A program made the position numbers and the translations under genes. From Exilibacterium tricleocarpae (GTDB taxonomy: Bacteria > Pseudomonadota > Gammaproteobacteria > Pseudomonadales > Cellvibrionaceae), in the NCBI RefSeq assembly GCF_007004655.1, contig NZ_ML660090.1, positions 1 through 64,000 on the forward strand: a DNA stretch of 64,000 nt, read 5' to 3'. Below the pieces are notes generated by a model that did no database searches, was not told the DNA's origin, and worked only from the letters and a program-made list of their open reading frames with translations. Below are positions 60,125 to 64,000 of the stretch, piece by piece (position 1 is the stretch's first letter; each line of letters opens with the position of its first letter).

Positions 60125-61738
60125 TCACTGATCCCTTGTAGCACCCGTTCCGGTAAACAGATCCCGGTACTTCCGGCGCAACGGCTGCTTCTGCACCTTG
60201 CCGCTGGCGGTAAACGGCAGGCTGTCGGGAAACAGCACGCGCTTGGGCACCTCGTAACCGCCGAGATGTCGTTTACAGTGATCGATCACCTCAGCTTCAG
60301 TCAAGTTCACCCCGGGTGCGGCCTGCACCGCCGCGCAAACCGCCTCGTCCCAGTGCGGGTGCGGCACGCCGAATACTGCCGTAACCAGCACGCCCTCAAT
60401 CCCCAGGATGACCTTCTCCACTTTGTTGCTGGCAATATTCTCACCACCGCTTTTGATCATGTCTTTTTTACGGTCGACAAACAGTAACTGCCCTTTATCG
60501 TCGATCAGACCGAGATCACCGCTGCGGTGCCAGCCGCCGCGGTGCACCTCGGTGGTCGCCTCGGGATTGTTCAGGTAACCGTTCATCGCCTGGGGACCGC
60601 GCCAGCAGATTTCCCCCACTTCTCCGGGCGGCAGTTCATTGCCGTGGTCGTCCAGCACCGCCTGGTCCGCCACCATGGTGGCACTGCCCCAATAGTTGCC
60701 CTCGCCGAACTGGGTTTCGGTGCCGTCGAGAAACACACAAGGCACTGGCGTGAATTCGGTCTGTCCGCTGCCGAGGTGGAACTTGCAATCGAAAGTGCTG
60801 CGCAACGCTTCGAGCGTTGCTCTCGCAATCGGCGCCATGGCGTAGATACCTGTCTCGAGCGCAGAAAAATCCCGCTGCTTGATGTCGGGTACGTTCAACA
60901 GAGCCTGCCACATCATCGGCAGCAACGCCGTGCCGGCAATTTTTTCCCGCGCCATGGTGTCGGCAAACTGCACCGGGTCGAACTGGTTCAACAGCACCAC
61001 CGTGCCGCCCAACTGCAGGGTGCATAAATAGTTGACCTGGGCGGCGATATGGAACAGCGGCAACACCGACAGGTGACGGTGATACCGGGCAAAGCCCACA
61101 CTCAGGGGATTGTTCAGGGTGGCGAGAAACAGCGCCAGGTGCGAACTCATGACACCTTTGGCGCGAGAGGTGGTGCCGCTGGTGTAGATAATCTGCGCCG
61201 TGTCCCGGTCTTTAATGACCGTGTCGAGAATTTCCGTCTCCGCACTCTCATCCATCAGGTCCGCCAGGCGAGCATCCGCTGCACCAGCCTCGGTGCCGAT
61301 GCTGACAGTAAACCTGATATGCGCCAGGTCTTTGCCGCAATCGACGGCAATATTTTCCAACAGGGAACTATAAATCACCGCACTGACCTGCGCGTGCTCG
61401 AAGTTATAACGGATATCATCGGGATTTTGCAAAAAGTTTATCGGCACAAACACCCAACCCGCCTTGTAACAGGCAAATGCCACGGTGGCAAAGTCAATGG
61501 TATTGCCCTCCAGCAGGGCGACCTTGTCGCCCGGTTCCAATCCCCTGGCGCGCAGGCCGCGCACCAGCCGGTTGACGCGCCGGTTTAGTTCCAGGTAGGT
61601 CACGGCGCGGCGCTCGCCGTCGACAAATTCCACCAGCGCTTCGCGCGGCCCGGCATCGCGGGCGCGGCGGCGCAGGATATCGCCCATGGCAACGCGTTCG
61701 ATCAGGTTTTTATTCAGCTCAGCGGACAGGTCTTTCAT
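60125..61738 (-). CDS. AMP-dependent acyl-CoA synthetase
   Basis: This 537-residue adenylate-forming enzyme has the P-loop-like IIYTSGTTSRAKGVMSSH, the ATP/acyl-binding FHLGSGQTEFTP, the hinge HRSGDLGLIDDKGQLLF, VDRKKDMIKSGGENI, and the catalytic lysine region TASGKVQKQPLRR. It activates a fatty or branched acid to its CoA thioester. It is the third gene of a minus-strand operon with acyl-CoA dehydrogenase (60 bases upstream) and a biotin carboxylase. The substrate chain is not readable. Confidence 0.9.
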   Translation of the reverse strand: MKDLSAELNKNLIERVAMGDILRRRARDAGPREALVEFVDGERRAVTYLELNRRVNRLVRGLRARGLEPGDKVALLEGNTIDFATVAFACYKAGWVFVPINFLQNPDDIRYNFEHAQVSAVIYSSLLENIAVDCGKDLAHIRFTVSIGTEAGAADARLADLMDESAETEILDTVIKDRDTAQIIYTSGTTSRAKGVMSSHLALFLATLNNPLSVGFARYHRHLSVLPLFHIAAQVNYLCTLQLGGTVVLLNQFDPVQFADTMAREKIAGTALLPMMWQALLNVPDIKQRDFSALETGIYAMAPIARATLEALRSTFDCKFHLGSGQTEFTPVPCVFLDGTETQFGEGNYWGSATMVADQAVLDDHGNELPPGEVGEICWRGPQAMNGYLNNPEATTEVHRGGWHRSGDLGLIDDKGQLLFVDRKKDMIKSGGENIASNKVEKVILGIEGVLVTAVFGVPHPHWDEAVCAAVQAAPGVNLTEAEVIDHCKRHLGGYEVPKRVLFPDSLPFTASGKVQKQPLRRKYRDLFTGTGATRDQ

Positions 61739-61798
61739 AACACCCCCTACTTACGGTAAAGGTTCACGTTTCAGTAACTACCGGCATCAACCAAACAA

Positions 61799-62971
61799 CT
61801 AAATCCCCATCTGCCGCACCGCCAGATCGCGCATAATCTCCTCGGAGCCCCCACCAATGGCATTTACTCGCACTTCCCGATAAATCCGCTCAGTGCGACA
61901 CTCGCGCATAAAACTGATCCCTCCCATCACCTGCATCGCCTCGCGGGCGCAGAATTCCATGGTCAGGGTGGCCTGTACCTTCATCAGCGAAATGGCGGCG
62001 GGACTGGCACAGCCCCGGGTCACCTGCCAGGCGCAGGTATCCATATAGGCCTGGGTGGCGTTGATGCGGCGCTGCATCTCGGCAAATTTGTGGCGGATCA
62101 CCTGGCGTTGCGACAGGGGCCGGCCGAAAGTCTCGCGCTGGCGCGCCCAGTCGACGGCCTCCTGCAGGCACACGCGGGAGGACTCCAGGGCGATAGCCGT
62201 CATGGCCAGGCGCTCGTGGTTGAAGTTGTGGACGATGGGCAGAAAACCGCCGTTCTCTTCGCCGATCAGGTTCGCCGCCGGCACCCGCACATTGTCAAAG
62301 TACAGTGTGGCGGTGTCGGAACAGAGCCAACCCTGTTTCTTCTCCAGTTTGGTGCGGGAAAAACCTGTTGCAGTCGCCGGAATCAGTAGCAGCGACACAC
62401 CTTCCATCCCCTCACCGCCGGTGCGCACCGCTGTGGTAAAGTAATCGGCGCGCATACCGCCGGTGATAAACGTCTTGGCGCCATTGACAATAAAGTCATC
62501 GCCGTCGCGGCGCGCGCTGGTTTGAATATTGGCGACATCGGAACCGCCGGAAGGCTCGGTAATGGCGAGGGAAATATGTTTCTCACCGCGCAATACCGGT
62601 GGGATCACCGCCTGTTTCATAGCCTCGGGACCATAGTTCACTATCGGCGGCAAACCGATACTGTGCACCATCAGCGACGCGCCGACACCGCCGGCGCCGC
62701 AGCGGGCCAGTTCCTCCGCCGCGACAATGTTGTGGAACACATCGATGCCCTCGGATACACCGCCATAGGCCTCCGGGTAACCCATCTGCAACAGCCCCAC
62801 CTCGGCGGCCTTCTGCCACAGGGAGGCCGGCATATCGCACTGTTCTTCCCACTGGTCGACACAGGGCATAATTTCCCGCTCCACAAAGCGGCGCAACTGA
62901 CTGCGCCACTGGTGATGGCTGTCGGTGTAGAAAGGGGTCGCCAGACGGGTCGTGTCGATATCGAAGCTCAT
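61799..62971 (-). CDS. Acyl-CoA dehydrogenase
   Basis: This 390-residue flavoenzyme has ISLAITEPSGGSDVANIQTS (FAD-binding region), FITGGMRADYFTTAVRTGG, FGRPLSQRQVIRHKFAEMQ, and the C-terminal RIYREVRVNAIGGGSEEIMR. The family uses FAD to desaturate acyl-CoA at C2-C3. It lies 35 bases after the carboxylase gene and 60 before the ligase; together they suggest breakdown of a branched or terpenoid acid or leucine-like pathway. Confidence 0.92.
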   Translation of the reverse strand: MSFDIDTTRLATPFYTDSHHQWRSQLRRFVEREIMPCVDQWEEQCDMPASLWQKAAEVGLLQMGYPEAYGGVSEGIDVFHNIVAAEELARCGAGGVGASLMVHSIGLPPIVNYGPEAMKQAVIPPVLRGEKHISLAITEPSGGSDVANIQTSARRDGDDFIVNGAKTFITGGMRADYFTTAVRTGGEGMEGVSLLLIPATATGFSRTKLEKKQGWLCSDTATLYFDNVRVPAANLIGEENGGFLPIVHNFNHERLAMTAIALESSRVCLQEAVDWARQRETFGRPLSQRQVIRHKFAEMQRRINATQAYMDTCAWQVTRGCASPAAISLMKVQATLTMEFCAREAMQVMGGISFMRECRTERIYREVRVNAIGGGSEEIMRDLAVRQMGI

Positions 62972-63006
62972 AAATACCTACCTTCCCATAGCTTGGGTTT
63001 ATGCGG

Positions 63007-64000
63007 TTAAGCCGCCGCGTCGGCGTTGACCGTCGCCAGCAACTGCCGGGCTTTGACCTGTTCGCCGGCGCGCGCCAGAATGCTGTCCACCACGCCGTCC
63101 AGATCCGCTTTCAGCGGGTGTTCCATTTTCATCGCCTCCAACACCAGCAGGGTGTCGCCGGCATTGACCCGGTCACCGGGTTTGACCAGCACATCCACCA
63201 CGGCGCCGTCCATCAGGGCCGTGACCTCGCCGCTGCCGGCACCGCCGTCGGCCCGGGCCGCCATCTGGGTCAGGTCGCTAAAGCGCAGGGCACCCCCAGG
63301 CAGATTCACGCAGATATCAGTGCCGCCGGCAACCCAGCCCAGTGCGCGGCGCACACCGTCGAGGAGGTAAACACACTGCCCATCGGTCAGCGTTAACAGC
63401 GTTATCTCAAGGGTGCTGTCAGCCACGATCACGCGGTAGCGATTTTGTGAACCGGTGTCGACGGCGGTCACCTCGACGGGCGTCTCAGCGGCGCCGCAAC
63501 CGAGAATATAACCGGTGGTCAGCGTCGGGCCGCTGCTCCAATCTTGGCGGCGGGAACCCCGACCAACCCGAGCAGCAGCACAGTGAAAAATCACGCCCGC
63601 CAGAGCAATCTCCCACGGCGCCGCCACCCGCGGTTGTATGCTCGGATCGTCGCTGAACTGCTCCTCCAGAAACGCGGTGGTGGCCTCACCGCGGCGAAAG
63701 TGCGGGTGGGCGATAAGCCGTTGCAAAAAATATAGATTGTTTTCCACGCCGAGCAACTGCGTCTCTTCCAGCATCCGTTGTAACCGCCGGCACGCCTGTT
63801 CACGGTCCTCTCCCCAGGCGATAATTTTTGCCAGCATGGGATCGTAGTGGGAGCTGACAGTCAAGCCGTCTTCCAGCATATGGTCGGTGCGCCGGTGCTC
63901 GCCGGCGGCGGTGCGCCAGCGCAACACCTCACCGGTCTGCGGCAGGAAATTGCGCCGCGGGTCCTCGGCGTAAAGTCGCACCTCGACGGCATGTCCACAC
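63007..64000 (-). CDS. Biotin-dependent acyl-CoA carboxylase, alpha subunit (C-terminal part, cut by window edge)
   Basis: The frame is open to the right edge, reading GHAVEVRLYAEDPRRNFLPQ at the edge: the end of the biotin-carboxylase domain. ILVLEAMKMEHPL near the C-terminus is the biotinyl motif (lysine in AMKM), flanked by VDVLVKPGDRVNAGDTLLVL. The middle region is a linker with a BT-like segment. It fits MCC-, PCC- or geranyl-CoA carboxylase alpha subunits; the partner beta subunit is probably outside the window. The ATG/GTG-like start at 63981 is internal, so the true start is not here. Confidence 0.92.
   Translation of the reverse strand, partial: CGHAVEVRLYAEDPRRNFLPQTGEVLRWRTAAGEHRRTDHMLEDGLTVSSHYDPMLAKIIAWGEDREQACRRLQRMLEETQLLGVENNLYFLQRLIAHPHFRRGEATTAFLEEQFSDDPSIQPRVAAPWEIALAGVIFHCAAARVGRGSRRQDWSSGPTLTTGYILGCGAAETPVEVTAVDTGSQNRYRVIVADSTLEITLLTLTDGQCVYLLDGVRRALGWVAGGTDICVNLPGGALRFSDLTQMAARADGGAGSGEVTALMDGAVVDVLVKPGDRVNAGDTLLVLEAMKMEHPLKADLDGVVDSILARAGEQVKARQLLATVNADAAA

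Noticed and set aside
63591-63847. Short frames on both strands near the right edge
   Set aside because: They overlap the biotin carboxylase gene, which has strong motifs in the minus frame.

Overview
The window looks like chromosomal DNA of a free-living, probably marine, gammaproteobacterium (Cellvibrionales/Pseudomonadales-like gene content). This is judged from a GC-rich housekeeping backbone, a TonB receptor paired with a surface lipoprotein, RND efflux, a BKACE enzyme and acyl-CoA catabolism genes. I had no database access, so the taxonomic call is inference. No rRNA, tRNA or CRISPR array was seen.

Region 1 (1-6979) is a very AT-rich island unlike the rest of the window. Seven minus-strand genes form one tight operon, in transcription order: stand-alone amino-acid adenylation enzyme, sulfotransferase-like protein, small cupin, EctC, YqcI/YcgG-family (heme N-oxygenase-type) protein, EctA and EctB. 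It is bounded by an IS5-family element on one side, whose end falls at the ectB stop codon, and by a decayed group II intron on the other. This is my candidate for a previously undescribed system: an ectoine/diaminobutyrate-type pathway combined with an N-oxygenase, an adenylating enzyme and a possible sulfotransferase, plausibly making a modified ectoine or diaminobutyrate-derived metabolite.

Region 2 (7-45 kb) is mostly ordinary backbone: nitronate monooxygenase, sirtuin, ACT protein, CinA-like protein, NhaC antiporter, secreted DJ-1/PfpI protein, a two-component system, two EamA transporters, an RND pump with its adaptor and a ParA-like ATPase, Tex, a permease, GST, ketopantoate reductase, OsmC, a class III cyclase-PilZ fusion, BKACE, a lipoprotein plus TonB receptor, and an S9 peptidase. 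A dense palindromic REP/BIME-like array lies at 28.3-28.7 kb.

Region 3 (45.0-59.3 kb) is an accessory island of conflict and selfish genes: BrnTA and ParDE toxin-antitoxin pairs, a giant SpvB/Rhs polymorphic toxin with an adjacent immunity gene, three relics of one tyrosine recombinase, a duplicated brnT fragment, and a direct repeat that flanks the Rhs module. The Rhs gene is split by a run of nine G (coding strand). One more G would join a secreted N-terminal segment to the Rhs body, which suggests phase variation or a homopolymer sequencing error.

Region 4 (59.3-64 kb) returns to backbone: a small membrane-anchored protein and an acyl-CoA catabolism operon (biotin-dependent carboxylase, acyl-CoA dehydrogenase, acyl-CoA ligase) that runs off the right edge.
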